A program made the position numbers and the translations under genes. Of a stretch of DNA of 64,000 nucleotides, positions 45,761 through 59,339 are shown in pieces. The stretch lies in NCBI GenBank assembly GCA_008508345.1, contig QNGE01000291.1:103345-167344 (forward strand). The letters are read 5' to 3'. Position 1 is the first letter of the stretch. Each line of letters starts with the position of its first letter. The DNA is from Paragonimus westermani. Lineage: Eukaryota > Platyhelminthes > Trematoda > Plagiorchiida > Troglotrematidae. The notes beneath the pieces were generated by a model. The model saw nothing but the letters and a program-made list of their open reading frames with translations, did not search any database and was not told the origin of the DNA.

Positions 45761-47799
45761 GACTAACGTCACTACGTTCAATGAGAGCGATTTCTGTGAA
45801 TTCACATCAATGTCCTCTATGCTGTAATATACTTCATCACACTAAGCCAAACCAGAGAATGGTTAGAGCAATATGAAACGTGGCTACTGAAATATCTCCA
45901 GTGAAATGTGAATACCGATAAAACAGATGTCTGGTTTGTATTATCATTACCAGGGCCAACACAGTTGCAAAGGCCTCTTTAAAACGCATACTGTGACAGA
46001 ATGCAAAACTGTGTGACATCAGTTAATTTGTGACATCATTTGTGGACAGCGCGATCCACTGAATACTTTTTGTTCTTCATACAGTTCGAGATGCGCATAC
46101 GCAGTTGGTGTAGTACCCATACAGTTTATTGACAAGAACAGACGATATTTGTCTTACGTATTTTGATACTTCCTGTTTTACTTACCCCTGTTAACTCTGT
46201 GTACCACATTTCCCATCCAACTTTTCAATTTAGGTGACAGGGACGCTGTTGCAAACGGTTTTAAAGACCATCGCGGCGACCTTGTTCAGAAAAGGGTTCT
46301 TCTTCGCTTGCCTTGTGACTAAGTTAGTCAATATAACTTGCACAGCGGCTGGGGACGAGAGCGATTCGTTTTTCCCATATTAAACTGGTTAGCTATCCTC
46401 ACAAAAAGAAGCCTTTTGATATTGCTTGACAAGAATAGCTGATTCATATAGTGGTCTAAGGCAATAACTGGGGGTTCGGTAAAATCTGAATTCCCTTCCG
46501 ATGAAATTTCTGAGCAATGTTCCCAATCCATTCCTCTTGCACATCCAGATCGTTCATTATACTTCCGAACAGTGGGGAGTCTTCGCTCACTTACACGTGA
46601 TCAGTTCTCTGTTTCCGAAACTCGGAAGCCTCTGGTGCAGTGTCGTAGTTTTAATTCAAACTGTTCACTAATTGAGTGCATCTGCGATTATGCTACATGC
46701 AGCGCCTCACGACTTAATTCAGCCTTATCTTTCTGAAGAGCTCGCTTAAACGTGCAGCGCCTCTTGGGTGCACTAAATGAGAATTCGCAAATCCAAATTT
46801 GTGTAACATTATTGTTTCAGTTCTCTGGAGCATTATTTCCTCTTTGCTGCAGTTTTCCTGTCTCGTATGGGCTTTTTCTGATTTCGGTCTCTTCATCACC
46901 GTCTTTAGCACACCACGATCACTCTTAGCATGTGGTCCCCGTTTTCACTCTGCATCAATCAGTTGCGAACCTGCTCCCGTTTTCTTGTAATCATTCCAAC
47001 TCAGTTTTACCGGTAGATGTCCTGATGGACATCGGGCAGTGGTGGTAGCAGTTGATTGATTTTTGGAGTGGCCCAAGCAGTCAGGCCGTCTGCTTCGGAT
47101 CGCAGGTTGAGCTCACGATCAGTGTGGGAATCCTGGTATGCGGTATAGCTGTTGGTCGAAAATTTATCAAAACGACTAGTAGGCGATAGCCACAGGTAAA
47201 AACGATCGTTACGGTTGAAACGCCGTAAAAGACAAGAATCACGGATGGGAAACTTGCAAATTTTTCACCGTAGTTTAGCCTCTTCTAGTCGTTTCATAGC
47301 CACTGGTAGTCGTTTTCAATCTCTGTCATTGACTAAACAGTGTGTGTATACTGGACGAAGGTTTCACGACCTACTCTGAGCTTGACTTACACTCCGACGG
47401 GCACAAACTGATTGCTTGGGTTACTCTGACGTTCAGTAAATGGTTAGCGCTATTCTTAAGGCGCAGGCAGGCTTGCCGAATGTACGGATGTGTTGAAACT
47501 TGCGTATCCACCTTCTAATGGACACACTAATGCGTCGCGCTTGGCCTACGAGTCTCGATTCATCAGCCCACGATACAACTTGGACTCTATGATTGTTTAT
47601 TTCTGTCATACGTGCACCCCGCGAATAGTCACTGTTTGAGACTGTCGAAAAACATCGACTGAGGGTTAATAAACAGTGATGACAGGTTGCACCTTGATGA
47701 GAAAGTGGTGAAGTACGACAGTCAACTTCGTAGTATCATGACTCACAAAGTTTGTCGCACGAGCGACCGAATTGTACGAGTTCTCCGTCGATTTTAAGT
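45761..47799. other. TBC1D31 intron, nothing recognised
   Basis: No gene, RNA or clear element signature. Confidence 0.4.
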
Positions 47800-48300
47800 T
47801 TGAAACACGTTTCGTCAATTCGAAAGGTCACAGCATTCTCAACATCATCACAGATAACAGTACATCCGTGGTTCACACTGATAGTCAACTGCCGAAAGGT
47901 CTAACTGTACCTCCAACAACGTTTCCCGCTATTTAACGTCATTTTGTCTGCCTTCTAAATCTTCAAACTGTCTGAGTGCTCTAATCCACATGTTACGCAT
48001 GTTCACCGTTTCGACGACATCAATCTGTTCCATACAGTCCGTAAAGTCCCCAACTTCGAGCTTCAGTCACAGGTTTTGGTCGATCCGAACAATGCTTCAG
48101 ACGAACCGGTGAACAGTATTCTTACGATTGTCATATGTAGACGAAGTGTGTACACCTTATGCATACTCTCAAGGAGATTATTAAAACTTACTCAAACCGT
48201 ACTCACAAGGAGGTCGGAATTGAGATGAGTAAATCTGCCAGACATGTCCTCTCAACTGGTGCAAAGCGCGAAACAATCTAGAGTCACCCGCTTTTGCGTT
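47800..48300 (+). mobile_element. Possible decayed Penelope-like 3' part (PLE-9)
   Basis: At 48190-48280 the plus strand reads NRTHKEVGIEMSKSARHVLS then TGA, resembling the segment between nuclease and C-terminus in PLE-3 (SSSARHVLTTRHAVN). The sequence upstream is compatible with a broken nuclease, but I cannot align it with confidence. Confidence 0.35.
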
Positions 48301-50385
48301 GCCTTGGTCAAGTTCGTTTTTCTCATGACCATATAGTTATATAATATGGTAATTTGAGCCATGGAATGGACAGCCTTACCATCAGCAATCAACGGCGTAA
48401 ACCAAAGCTACAGTCACTCTTGCAAAAAGTATACTACAAGTCGTTCAGTATACGGGAGTAGGTCGATATGTATGCACTCAGAACGGAGAGCATACTAAGT
48501 GGCGATTCATCAAAGGTTTGGGAGATGGACGCGTACAAAAATGCCAGTGGCAAATGCACTGTCCATATTCCATATCGTAGGTAAATTTGTTGTTTACCGG
48601 ACCATAATACGGCACAGCTTGCAACAAAAGATTATTCTGGTCGGGGCAGCTTGAAAACGAACGAACCCGAAACTTGTAGATAGGACGTGGATGTTTGGTG
48701 TCCTTAAAAATCTGAAGCATATGTAGTGATCAAGAGCCGGGGGCATAGGTCATATTTTCCCCATGCGGACGGAATAGTGAAAACACTAAATCATGCGCAT
48801 GTGAAGGACCGGTTTCCGCCAGAAAGGAAACGCGTACAGCAACCTTCGGGAGATCAGCAAGAATAAGGATCTGACGAGCTTGTCAAAAACAGGAGTGATA
48901 TACCCAGTTGAATGGAGCGGAATCGCCGCAGGTGAACTTGTGGCAGATCAAAGCCGTATGTCCCGCATATCACTCTCATTCGGAAGAACGATGGTCATCT
49001 GCGCTGAGTATGATCATGAGAGACTGGTGGTCAAAACAGTTTATCTGATCAACGTGTAAGACTTAGTCAGTTGGGTTGAGTGGAAGAAGGCCATGCAGTG
49101 TAAGGATAGACTGACCGATCATAACCAACACAGCCATAGTTGAATGACAACAGACAATGTAACTACTGCTGTTTTCTCTCTCTTCGAATGGTTATCGCTT
49201 TTCAAATCGACAGAGATTGCTTTGCACAACCCGAACTTTCGTTTCAATTTTTCCTCGTGTTAATCGGGCATGCCACAAAAATGGGTATTTTCTGTATCTC
49301 TGAGGTTTTTCATCCGACATAGTGTTTAGATTGAGACGATTTTTCCTCAAGATACACCTAACCGTCCTCAGCTATTGAGCTGTGAAGTTGAAAATCCAGT
49401 TTCTTTAACTTATCCAAAGTATGGTTCGACGCTTCTCTGTGTCACAGCCTGAGACCAGGTCCTTAGATTATTCCTGAGTGTTTGCACTGTTGACACTGGT
49501 TTGGCCGTCAGCTTATGCTGTTTTCAGGATAACCGAGAACTGTAGATTGGGATGAACTAGCTATGGCCGAAGTCGATAATCGAGATGTGTTATCCAGTGA
49601 ATGGTTTTTTATACGGAATGCGCGAGCTATTAGTGTTAGTCAGTTAACTGTTGTCTGTTGTGAGTAATTCACAAATACTTTGAGCTAACTGCTTAAGAAA
49701 CGCATTCGTGGTAATTAGTGCTACATATGATCATAAATTCAGTGCGCATTTGATGGATGGTGCCGATTTTAGTTTGCTACTGATTGGGAATGATTGTAGA
49801 AACGCAAAATAGCCAAAATTGATCACAAAAGTGTGATAGATATTGTTTACTTCGCATTCACTGCTTGCCGGTTGTCCATCCACATTTTCACTGTCGAATT
49901 CCAAGTCACAGTGCATTGAGGCTTCCTTTTAAACGACATGTGGCTTTCTGTTAGCGTACTCACTTGAGTCTTGTATTGACTGTTTGGAATGTTTATCTGT
50001 CATTCGTCTTCCTTTGGGTTGATTCTCTTTGACAATGGTTCTTTGGATTTCTCGCGTTATCCAGCTTTGGGATTTGATTGTTCTTTGCTGTTACTTTGGT
50101 ATGCTCCGCTACATGTCAAATTAATTAAATCTCCGACGTGTTCTCCTAGGACAATATCGACCGCGGCCATAATTTTCCCTTAAGAAAAACTGTCTTCACC
50201 TTCGACCGCCAATAGTTATCATTAATCCTACTGTTCACTTTCACTAATGGCTGTTCTGAAAGTTGCGGGTGGTTATGATTGGCGTTCCTGCTTGCAGTTT
50301 ATTTCATGCGCACAACAGTCTGAAAATCCTCCAAATTCCTAAGTCAAACATGCGAGAGGGACAAGGTACGTTATTGATTTCTAGC
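48301..50385. other. TBC1D31 intron, nothing recognised
   Basis: Only short chance open frames. Confidence 0.4.
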
Positions 50386-50520
50386 TACCATACAATCGTT
50401 TAACTGCCATACAATTGTGGAGAAAAAGGCAGGCAATAACCAAAGAAGGAAGGGACTTAACTGCTAAGAATAACTGTCTCTACTCGAACATTGCGCATAG
50501 AGGTGCCTACACCTCATAAG
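50386..50520 (-). repeat. Dispersed retroposon 3' end R1, copy 3 (diverged)
   Basis: On the plus strand TTAACTGCCATACAATTGTG, AAGGAAGGGACTTAACT and AGAGGTGCCTACACCT are diverged matches to copy 1 in the same relative order. Confidence 0.6.
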
Positions 50521-51439
50521 TTTCAATGCCCCGCGTCCTCCAGTGCGCTTGCTCTACTCGGCCAAAGAGAGGTGTAAATGGGAGCCATAGAGCTATGATT
50601 AAATAAAGAAGACCTTACAAAACGAGGCTTCACGGTTCACGATTGAAATATGTAATTGAATTAAAGCATCATCATATAAACGACAGAAAGTAGGTATCAA
50701 CTGTGGTGGGCTCATACTATAAAATAATACCGGGGATGATCAAAGTACTGTTAATAATAGTCCAAATATACGGGATGTATGTTTTAGGAATATCGGAGGG
50801 ACAAGATCACGTTTAGGCAGTGTGTAGCTCTGAATTTGCGACGTAACTGACGGCATTACCTATTGGCGTGTTGCTGCAGTATTCGTCTTTTGAGACGCGG
50901 CGTTGGAAGCTGTCACCAAGGCAGGACCCGCTCTCGCTCGGATGTTGGAAGGTGACAATCGCTGGGCGGAAATTGTGGGCAGCCTTGACCGAAGTTGTTG
51001 GGCCAAGCGTTAGCTCGCGATGCGCGTAAGTGTCGGTCTGTATGACCTTGGGCGTTGACACTGAGGCGCGTGTGTGAGTGAGACAGTTAAAGTGCGCAAT
51101 CTATGGACTGGATGTGAGGTGAATGAATGACTGAGACTGCGCATACCTATTCTCATAGCCATTAAGGGTGGCACACGATAGCAGACTGCCACGACGGTAG
51201 TGTCCACACTACTGGGCCGGATTAGCCACCACCCCACCTAAACTTTTCGGTCACCGACTCTATGAGCCACAAAGGGTCTCACTTAGGAGACGAACCCCTT
51301 AGTGAATTTCTTCACTTCTGGACGCCAAGAAATCCTCTGTTCATCTCAATCCTTACGCCAATCGGCCGCGGCATTTGCAAGGAGTACTCAGTATGGCATT
51401 CTGGGTACATAACCTGACTACTTAAGCCTGTGCAAGCGT

Positions 51440-53820
51440 AAAAAGTGAACAGATGAACTCGCTTGGTAGCCACTATCAAGTATCCACTTCCGAACTTCAT
51501 GTATGCTTATCTGTCAGTGCCACCCGATACGAGCAGTTGGATGCAGACATCGGTTCACATCTTCCACCCTGTTCGACCAACTTTCGCAGTCGTAACGTAT
51601 CACAACCCTCACGTTGGCCTAATATATGTGACCCTTATGCATCAGAGAAGTGCGTCTTCGACACCACTGGTGTCCTAGATGATCGAATATCTACAAAACC
51701 TTGGAGATACGAGCTTCAATTCGATTCTCTATACCTCCGGTGCCGCTGATGCAGCTTGCCAACTACCCAAACCAATCAACGACCTCCATAACTATATTAT
51801 CCAACATACAATTCACGCAATCACAACAGACTTGTAGAAACACTGTGCGTTTTGAGACAACAAAACGCATTGCGAAGTATCCAACAGAGCGTGAGATTGA
51901 GTTTAGCATTGACTGGAAAGTGTCAAACAGCAACTCCTTGTCGTCAGCATAATCAAGACCAGTCAGTGTTCCGCCAGGTAGGAGGTTCACGTGAGCATCT
52001 TCTGAGTGCCCCAGACAGTCCTTTATTGTTTCGTCTATGACAAAGTTAAACATAAATGGTGAGAGTGGACAGCCCTGACATAGGCCAATCCCGATACTGA
52101 AACTGTCACCGTAAACCCTAATTTGAGCTGAATTGTGGGAGTGAAGCTCCGACAGTATGTTCACAAACGTGGTCGGTACATGGCTGAGATTGAGCGACTC
52201 TAAAAGTGTAGGTAGATCTACCGAACTGAACTCACCTTTATAGTCGAGACATACGGCAACTATTGGCCGGTCGTACACATTATACTACTCCAGAATTTGA
52301 TGAAGAATAACAGTGTAATCTATATATTCCCACCCGAGACTTCACCCTGCATGCTCTTCTCTAATGTTTACTTCTCGATCTGCAATGGGTCGATGAAGTT
52401 TAGTGGATGCCGGATCGCTGGCGGTGGCTGGGTTCCAGCTAACTGCACTGTATTTTTCACAACGGCCGCTGATCCATTGGGGATCCAATGGGTACTAGTA
52501 TCGAGTGGTCCAAGAGCGGGGAAATGTTCTCCTTCGTCCACACAAGTTGAAACAACTGCTCCAAGGCTTCTTTCGATGGCTTCCCACTTTCTTTGAAAAG
52601 TGTTGGCACGAGATTTGATAAGTTAAACTAGTCCGCCAATGTTCATTGAGGTGAAGGCGGTTTCCATCTTCTCAACTTTCTCCGTTAGCCAGGCCTCACG
52701 TTTGTCGATCGGGCTGCACCTCAGCTCCCTACCGGTATACCTCCTACGCTTGTTATATGAACTTTCATGAGGAATTTTCCGTTTGCCATGTATTATTTCT
52801 GAGGATTTCCCCGAGATCCAATGTTTGTTTGACCCACGAAATACCGTGTCGCATGCCACAGTACCTGATTTCTGAATGGCCTATGCGATTTGGGTTCAGT
52901 AGCTATCAGAATCTTGGATATAAGAGCTGCTCAGCATGCTTTCTAGGCTAGTTTAGTACATTTTTTTAAATGACGGTGTAGCCAGTTTCCTATCAGTCAG
53001 CCGTTGTCAGTGGAGTGGTTGCCCAGAAAAGGCAAAAACGAAACGAAAACGTAGGAACGTGTTGGGTTAGTCCATGCATATGATTCACTAAGAACAGCCG
53101 TCCCGATTGGAGCCGTCCCATCTATAACAAAAAGCTCTGTGGTTTATTAAAATCTGGGTCTAATTTAGAGAAGAAGGGCGCAAAACATTTCAATGACACG
53201 ACGGTTAAAACGATTATGGGAGAAATATACTCTGTACTCAATGTATAGTTGCAACGGCATCGATATCCGAGTGATGTGTTTCTGGTCCAGACCTGTTGTC
53301 TAAACGAGAGTTGGCTTCACCAAGGCAACCGACCTGGGCGTTCATATCTCCGACCAAAGTGGCTATATCAGAGCGATTTGCTGACCTGTGGTGAATATCC
53401 ACATCCGAGCAAATCACACTTGACACCTATATTACTGCAGTATTTTGGCACATCGGGAAGATTTCCGATGATTGGCCGTATAGCGAGAGCTTCAGCGGAA
53501 CCTGTCAATCGAACGCTACAGAGTCTACAGTTAACGGGAATCAAACCTACCAATGCGGCCTCAGCCATTCTGTTATGGGCTATATCTACTCCAACCTGAC
53601 TGGTAGTAGTGGTCGTGGAGTCACCCGAACTATACAGTCGGGATCGAATAGGGAGAGTCTGTGCTGTTAGTTCGATTCGTTGACTACCGTCCTGGATTCT
53701 AGTATCTGAAATTCAGCAGACATCGGCATTCAACGAGTATAACGTCCGTGTGAGAGTGCCCTGTTGACCCACCTGTTTCAAAGTACGAACGTTGAAAGCG
53801 GTTATATTAATTTACATTGT
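51440..53820 (-). mobile_element. RTE-like LINE: endonuclease plus reverse transcriptase, decayed
   Basis: Minus strand from 53815: NITAFNVRTLKQVGQQGTLT, a stop, ISDTRIQDGS (endonuclease start), AEAALVGLIPVNCRLCSVRL, then shifted, GDMNAQVGCLGEANSRLDNR (endonuclease GD.N..VG motif, about 53340). The connecting region is AWLTEKVEKMETAFTSMN (52700). RT: VCLDYKGEFSSVD (motif A), GLCQGCPLSPFMFNFVID (motif B), LDYADD (motif C, about 51950). C-terminal tail: LASCISGTGGIENRIEARIS. Frameshifts and stops make it non-autonomous. The order endonuclease then RT in one protein fits the RTE clade. Confidence 0.85.
51763..52278 (-). pseudogene. Longest open RT segment of the RTE-like LINE
   Basis: 172-codon open segment holding RT motifs A (LDYKGEFSSVD), B (CQGCPLSPFMFNFVID) and C (YADD). 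Catalytic aspartates of A and C are intact. It ends in frame at a stop after VVDWFG, where intact relatives continue FVYLGS. Confidence 0.85.
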
Positions 53821-55865
53821 AGACTTAAGCAAGAGACGAGGGGGGGGGGCGTAAGCTGAGTGTTAAGAGATGGGACTTACTGAATAGTGTTATTGAAATT
53901 AGCGGTGTCTGTCGCGGGACCTGTAATGTAATTACTAAAATGGAGGATCGGGGTGGTGGTAGAGGGATCAGAAGTAGTGTAGTGAGAATAGACGGTCGCA
54001 CCATACTACTCACACCACTATTCAGTAGCAGCATGGATCGAAATGATCGCGGGATAAATACGGGAGAGATACGGGAAAGATCTTTGGAAGGCAGAATGAC
54101 ATTTAATGGCTTTCGCCACATGACGGAAATGAGATATGGTGTCCAAAGCGACTGGAGCATCCTCAGAAGAGTGCGGTGTGCAAATGAGTGTTTTTGTTCC
54201 TAGTTCCGTTGAGACGCTTAAGTGGTGTATTGGTTTCTCCAATAAAACAACCTCCGTGTCATCCGCCTTCTGGATTCACAACAGTAGCATTTCATTTGCC
54301 CATCCCTCTGTATGCAGCAGATTGGATACCCGTTTAATATTGCGAGACTGTCGATGCCGTATGGGATTATAGGTGGTGTGAACGTTTGTGGTCATGGGTT
54401 AGATGTCGGCAGGACGCCCAAGTCTACACAGTGAAATAATTAGTATTCTCAACCAGAGTCGGTGGCTCAAAATCTCTTATCCCAAGTCAACATGTGTGGG
54501 TGTGTATGTGCGTCATTTTAATGGAACTAGTATTTTTACAGGAAATGATGTCCAACCTCTAACCTGTAGTACCAAGAGATTAGTTCTTTGGATCTCTGCC
54601 TATTGGTCTACTTGTTATTATTGACTGTGTTGGTGTGTTTACCACACGTCCAATTTAGCTCAATAGTTCATCTAGGTGCGCAAGCCATCACACTTCGTCA
54701 AGGTCTGCTATGGTTGTGGCGGAGATTGTTCTGAGCGTTCACTACGATTGACATGGTCAATATGCCGCGTGTGTGGTGAAGTTGCAAACCTACGTAATTC
54801 CTGTTCCATAGAAACAAAGCACGACTGCTTGTCATGACAATTTGGACTTCAGTTACAGGCGATGGTGACCAAACTTAGTCATTATTAACAAGTTGTTGGT
54901 CTGCAGTGTTAGGATTAAAGACGAGTATGACTGTAAAAAGTGTCAACTTTTAGTTAGCTAGTTAGTGTGGATTACTCGTCTAGAATGATATGGCAATTTC
55001 AACTACCCCCGTTGCAGTGACCTACCTAAAACGATCATTAGCAAAAGAGACAGGTGCTTTCCGGATAACGCTGAAGGTAGTGGATTGCCACCACAATTCA
55101 ACGGTCTCGTGTTGTGTGGGATGATTCGACTGTGCATACATGATCATGTTAGTATGAGTGTACTTTAGTAGCAATCTCAACATCTTATCGTTCACGGTCC
55201 CTCATCTGTGTTTCATATTTAGAGCGTGAATTCGGAGAGAGTTTAACCCTATATAGAGTTCACGTCAGAGTTCGTAGTTGTGTTTAACGAGTCAGCTAGT
55301 GCTACTCCCGTTTAGAAGATCGATGGTCCTGTTCGGTTAAATATTTAGATTTTACCTTATTATGTCTTTGCTGCCATGTGACTTTTTAAGCTACTCGTGA
55401 GTTGGTTAGTTTCAGACTACCCGAGCGCAAATGAGAGAAGCATTCAAGGTAACCGGGACTTGACATCACAACCTTACTGTTGGTATTCAGAGCCAGCACG
55501 CTATCTCACATTCTTCTGCGACCCTAAATATTGTTTGACCGAAGTTGTATATAGCTGCTGAAGTGCAACACTTCGGTCAGATCTAGTATTCAGTTTACAG
55601 CTGGGTGAAAATTGGGCCTGTCTCACACATTCGAGAGTCGAAGCCGAACTCTCGGTTCTCAAACAGTGAAGTGTCCAAGCAAATTGTGCTAATGCAAGCA
55701 GGTTGTGTTTTTTATAAAGGTGGTGGTGAATCATTGTGTTGATCGTTATCAATTATACGTCCGTGGATGAAAATATTGCTTAAGTGTATACAGCCCTAAA
55801 AAAAGAGCTCCTAGCTCATGCCGTAGGAGAATACGATGAAGCTTGATGGACGAAGCCCTTTATCT
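53821..55865. other. TBC1D31 intron; probable LINE 5' region then nothing recognised
   Basis: 53821-54330 is likely 5' untranslated sequence of the minus-strand LINE; it includes a poly-G run at about 53839-53848. The minus-strand open frame 55501-55752 has no recognised domain. Confidence 0.35.
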
Positions 55866-55940
55866 AAATCCATGCCGTGAACACCAAAGCTTCCACACAT
55901 TGCAAACAAACGGCCGAGTTGCATTTAAGAGTAATAGTCT
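55866..55940 (-). repeat. R1 repeat, copy 4 (short)
   Basis: On the plus strand TTGCAAACAAACGGCCGAGT TGCATTTAAGAGTAATAGTC matches TTGCAAACAAACAACCGAGC TGCAAATGAGAGTAAGAGTC of copy 1 (split here at an arbitrary point). About 75 bp. Confidence 0.55.
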
Positions 55941-56478
55941 CTCATCGACTTTCACCACTGAGCTTAATTACTTATGTTCTACTTCGCAAGCAACTCGGTT
56001 AAACGATGGCATTCGCTTCGATAAGCCAGATTAACCACCATCCTCTCTGAAGTTTCCGGCCTATTTGGTTACTAGGCCAACCACTGGGGGAATGCACATT
56101 GCGTGCGGTTCCTTGTTAACTATGGAGTGCCCTCAGTTTCTGTTGACAAATCATCAGTCGATCACATTGGTCACATTTGTGCCGATGAACCATCATCCCG
56201 GAAGGTTCGAACATCGCTGTTCATCTAGTCTCTGTCTGACACATCACTTGATGTGGTTGGCTTTTTCATGCTGCCCTGTTGTTAGTCCAAATGCGCAAAC
56301 CGCCATGATTGGTCAAAATATTCTTGTGACCAAGGTCGACGTCCCATAGTTTGTTCGAACGTGCTCATTGAGTTTTAAATCGATCAACTCGGATGAAGAG
56401 AAACGAATTGAATCATCATTTAGAGGTCGGCTATCATCTGTGCTTGACTTCTGATTCCTAATGACTAATTTCTTTCAG
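55941..56478. other. TBC1D31 intron end, nothing recognised
   Basis: No signature before the acceptor at 56478. Confidence 0.4.
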
Positions 56479-56691
56479 CCAGTACCACGCACCATAAAAG
56501 TTGAGGAGGAGAGTATCGTACGTTGCAATCGACGTGGTGATTTGACATCTGCCCCTGCCCCAACGAATGCACAGCTCACAAAGGGTGGCAAACGATCCAC
56601 AACCAAGACACCTACATTACGAACACTCAACCAGAAGATGTCCACTAAACATTCTCACAATGACTCGGAGGGTACGCAAAACACAGACCCT
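56479..56691 (+). CDS. TBC1D31: TBC1D31 exon: linker between WD and TBC domains
   Basis: Acceptor taatttctttcag|CCA and donor GACCCT|gtaagt, 71 codons, phase 0 at both ends. The peptide is hydrophilic and basic (RSTTKTPTLRTLNQKMSTKH), as in the poorly conserved orthologue linker (SKMQTRILKQDL). Identity is weak; placement rests on order, phase and splice sites. Confidence 0.8.
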
Positions 56692-59265
56692 GTAAGTCTT
56701 ACTTCATAGATGTTGTTATCCCGTCAGTTTTACTTGTTCAATACCTTACTACTGTTCTCGAGCACCAGTGTGCTAACCGGTTTCATACGTACATTGTTAT
56801 TCCAAGCGTGTTGGTAACCAGCAGTGGGTTGACTTATCAGTATTGGAATACCATTCGGCTTTTTACATTCAGCCTAACAACCCTCGATACACAGGTCCAT
56901 TACGTGACTTGTCTGTAGTTGTTTTGCACACAAATTTGTTTGCAGGCCGTCTGGAAAACAGAGGGACATGATATCTCCATTACTGATATTGTTTGATCGA
57001 ATTTTGGCTCTGGTTTTCTTTGTTTTTAGGACATATAAGTTGTACACTTTATACACTGGTGGATTCACTGCATCCTTAAGTATGCCACGGCGATAATTAC
57101 ATTTCGACAAGCAATTTCACTATCAAGTCGCCACGTTTCAAGAGGTTAGCAATCGTGTGCTGTCGCATGTGAATCCGATGTTGCGGAGGCTTGGGTGTGA
57201 TTGTGGCGGTTTGATGTTGAGTATGTTGCGAATATGTGGTGCTGCATCGAAAGGTGTCAGAACCTTTTCACCCGGCTATTGAAAATGACGTATGGTGACA
57301 TCGGAATGTCAACAGATCATTAGAGTGGATTAAATAAATATTGTCGAGCATACTACTGGCAATTTGGTCATCGGACTCATTGGAAGGTTACGGATTATAG
57401 GAAACTAAAATGCTTATATATATGAACTCCCACTGCACTATAGAAGAAGGGTCAAGGCGAGATTTGACAGGCTTCGGTTAAATTGAGAGCGAAAGTCAAA
57501 GTTTGTAGGAGTACGATTGAGAAAAAGGCCGGAAGAGAATGATAAGAACACTGGGCAGCAGGAACCATGAAATCTGTAGCACGCATACTTAAACATACAA
57601 AAGCAAACGACTGCCTAGATGCAATTGTGAAAGGTCAGACACAGCTTTATTCTACTGGGGTTATTCTGATGGCCAGATTGTCAGAAGACTTATTTTGGTG
57701 CCTGGAGTGAATGCATGCGCTGGGAAACATCAACCAATGCCGGTGTCATGACAGACTCTGATATGGCGTTCCAGATTAGGCGTAACAAACTCTGAATGCG
57801 TGTACGTCAGGCAGCTTATTTGCCTCGGAGGTTGGTTTGCCTACGAATGGTATGATTGGTGGAGGATTCCATATGCCAACATTAAGTTGACTTCCGCATG
57901 TCTAACGTGTGGGACATTAGCCCCGTTTAAAAAGCCCGTTCAGATATGACAGCGAGCAGTGTTGTGGCCAAGCTTGTCACACATCGTTATGCTTTCTCAA
58001 ATAGACAGGAGCCTTTCACGTGATATGGGCGATAAGTGTGAACACTTGGTTCAAGGTGAGGGCGCACCAGCGAGTTGAGTGTTAATTAAAACTGTTCAGA
58101 GTGAAAAGCCTGGAGTAATTTCGCGAACAGACCGGATTAACCTGCTTGGCAGTTGGTGTACAGTTTGGAAACAATGAGGTCGGCTGAAACGATCGTCTTG
58201 GGGTACCGTTTGCGTGGTACTCGGTTTTTTGTTCTCAGGAACGTACTGTGCAAAGCAGTAGTGGCTAAGAAGCATCATTTTCTATCAGGTCGTGTTGGCG
58301 GTGCAGAATGTACAGATGTATTCACAGATTGAAGAGATTGTTCACTACTAAAGTGAAATTTAGTCTTGACAAAGCTCAGGATAGGGTATTTGACGTGATG
58401 CTGTCCAGGCATCAGTTGCAACAGTCAGCGTTTAAGCACAGGAGACAAGTAAACGTGTGGACAACGGATCGAGGTGTAACTCTCGAGAAACTTCATTGCT
58501 CCATCGGGAAGCTCTGTAACTTGTTTCAATTCAAAGATCTAGCTATGCTCACAAAATGAATTAACCAGCAAAACGGCTAAGCAAACTGATGCTCGGGTGG
58601 GCCCTCAACCTGCTGTAGACAAAGCGTTACACAGTCCAGTAGAATGCCATCGAGTTCTGATTGGCCTCTTTTGTAACCTATGGGCAGGTAAAAATAACGC
58701 GTACAAAAATACACTGGCTACCATAAGGATCATCAGAAAAGTGACATTTCATAAGGTCGCTTCAATATCCACCGGATGAATTCCTCCCATCCGGTTCATG
58801 AATTCTGTGCATTCTTGGTCTTGTCCAATTCCGATGAAAGAAAGATCGATGAGTCACGCTACCTTCAAATTGTCATGTTCCACTACATTTACTACTTGTA
58901 TAAACTCTTAGCAGATACTAACATCCACTTAGCCGAGGCGATCTTAAAACGTTTGCGCTCGCTGTTTGTACTGACATTGTGTCCTAACCGGAAACCCAAC
59001 TTTCTGGTTTTATTCGGTAAGTCGTAGTCTGTCCATAAGGACAGTATGAGTGCTGCTTGGTTTTGATTCCACAATATTTGATCCAGAAGTCTTTTTACGC
59101 TAGACTTTCCCCTTGTGCCATTTTACTGCTTATAAACAGGTCCTCTGCTGCCTTGTGTTTGCCCAAAAACGATGTTTCTGTGCGGTTTATCACATTCAGA
59201 TCTTGTTAGTGATATGTTTGTGCTCTCGTGCCTGCCACCCACAAGACAATATTCCTTTCTTTCAG
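56692..59265. other. TBC1D31 intron, nothing recognised
   Basis: The open frame at 58308-58559 (+) has no known domain. No RNA or element signature. Confidence 0.4.
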
Positions 59266-59339
59266 ACTGGCGGTCTTTTAGACCGTCGTCGGTTGAGGTT
59301 GTTACTTAAAGAATTCGGCCACTTCCCGGAAAAATATAG
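59266..59339 (+). CDS. TBC1D31: TBC1D31 exon: entry to TBC domain
   Basis: Acceptor ttcctttctttcag|ACT. TGGLLDRRRLRLLLKEFGHF then PEKYR matches orthologue LNKKRLQILLKGYGEYPTKYR. Donor TATAG|gtgggt, phase 2, splitting the Arg codon. Confidence 0.95.
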
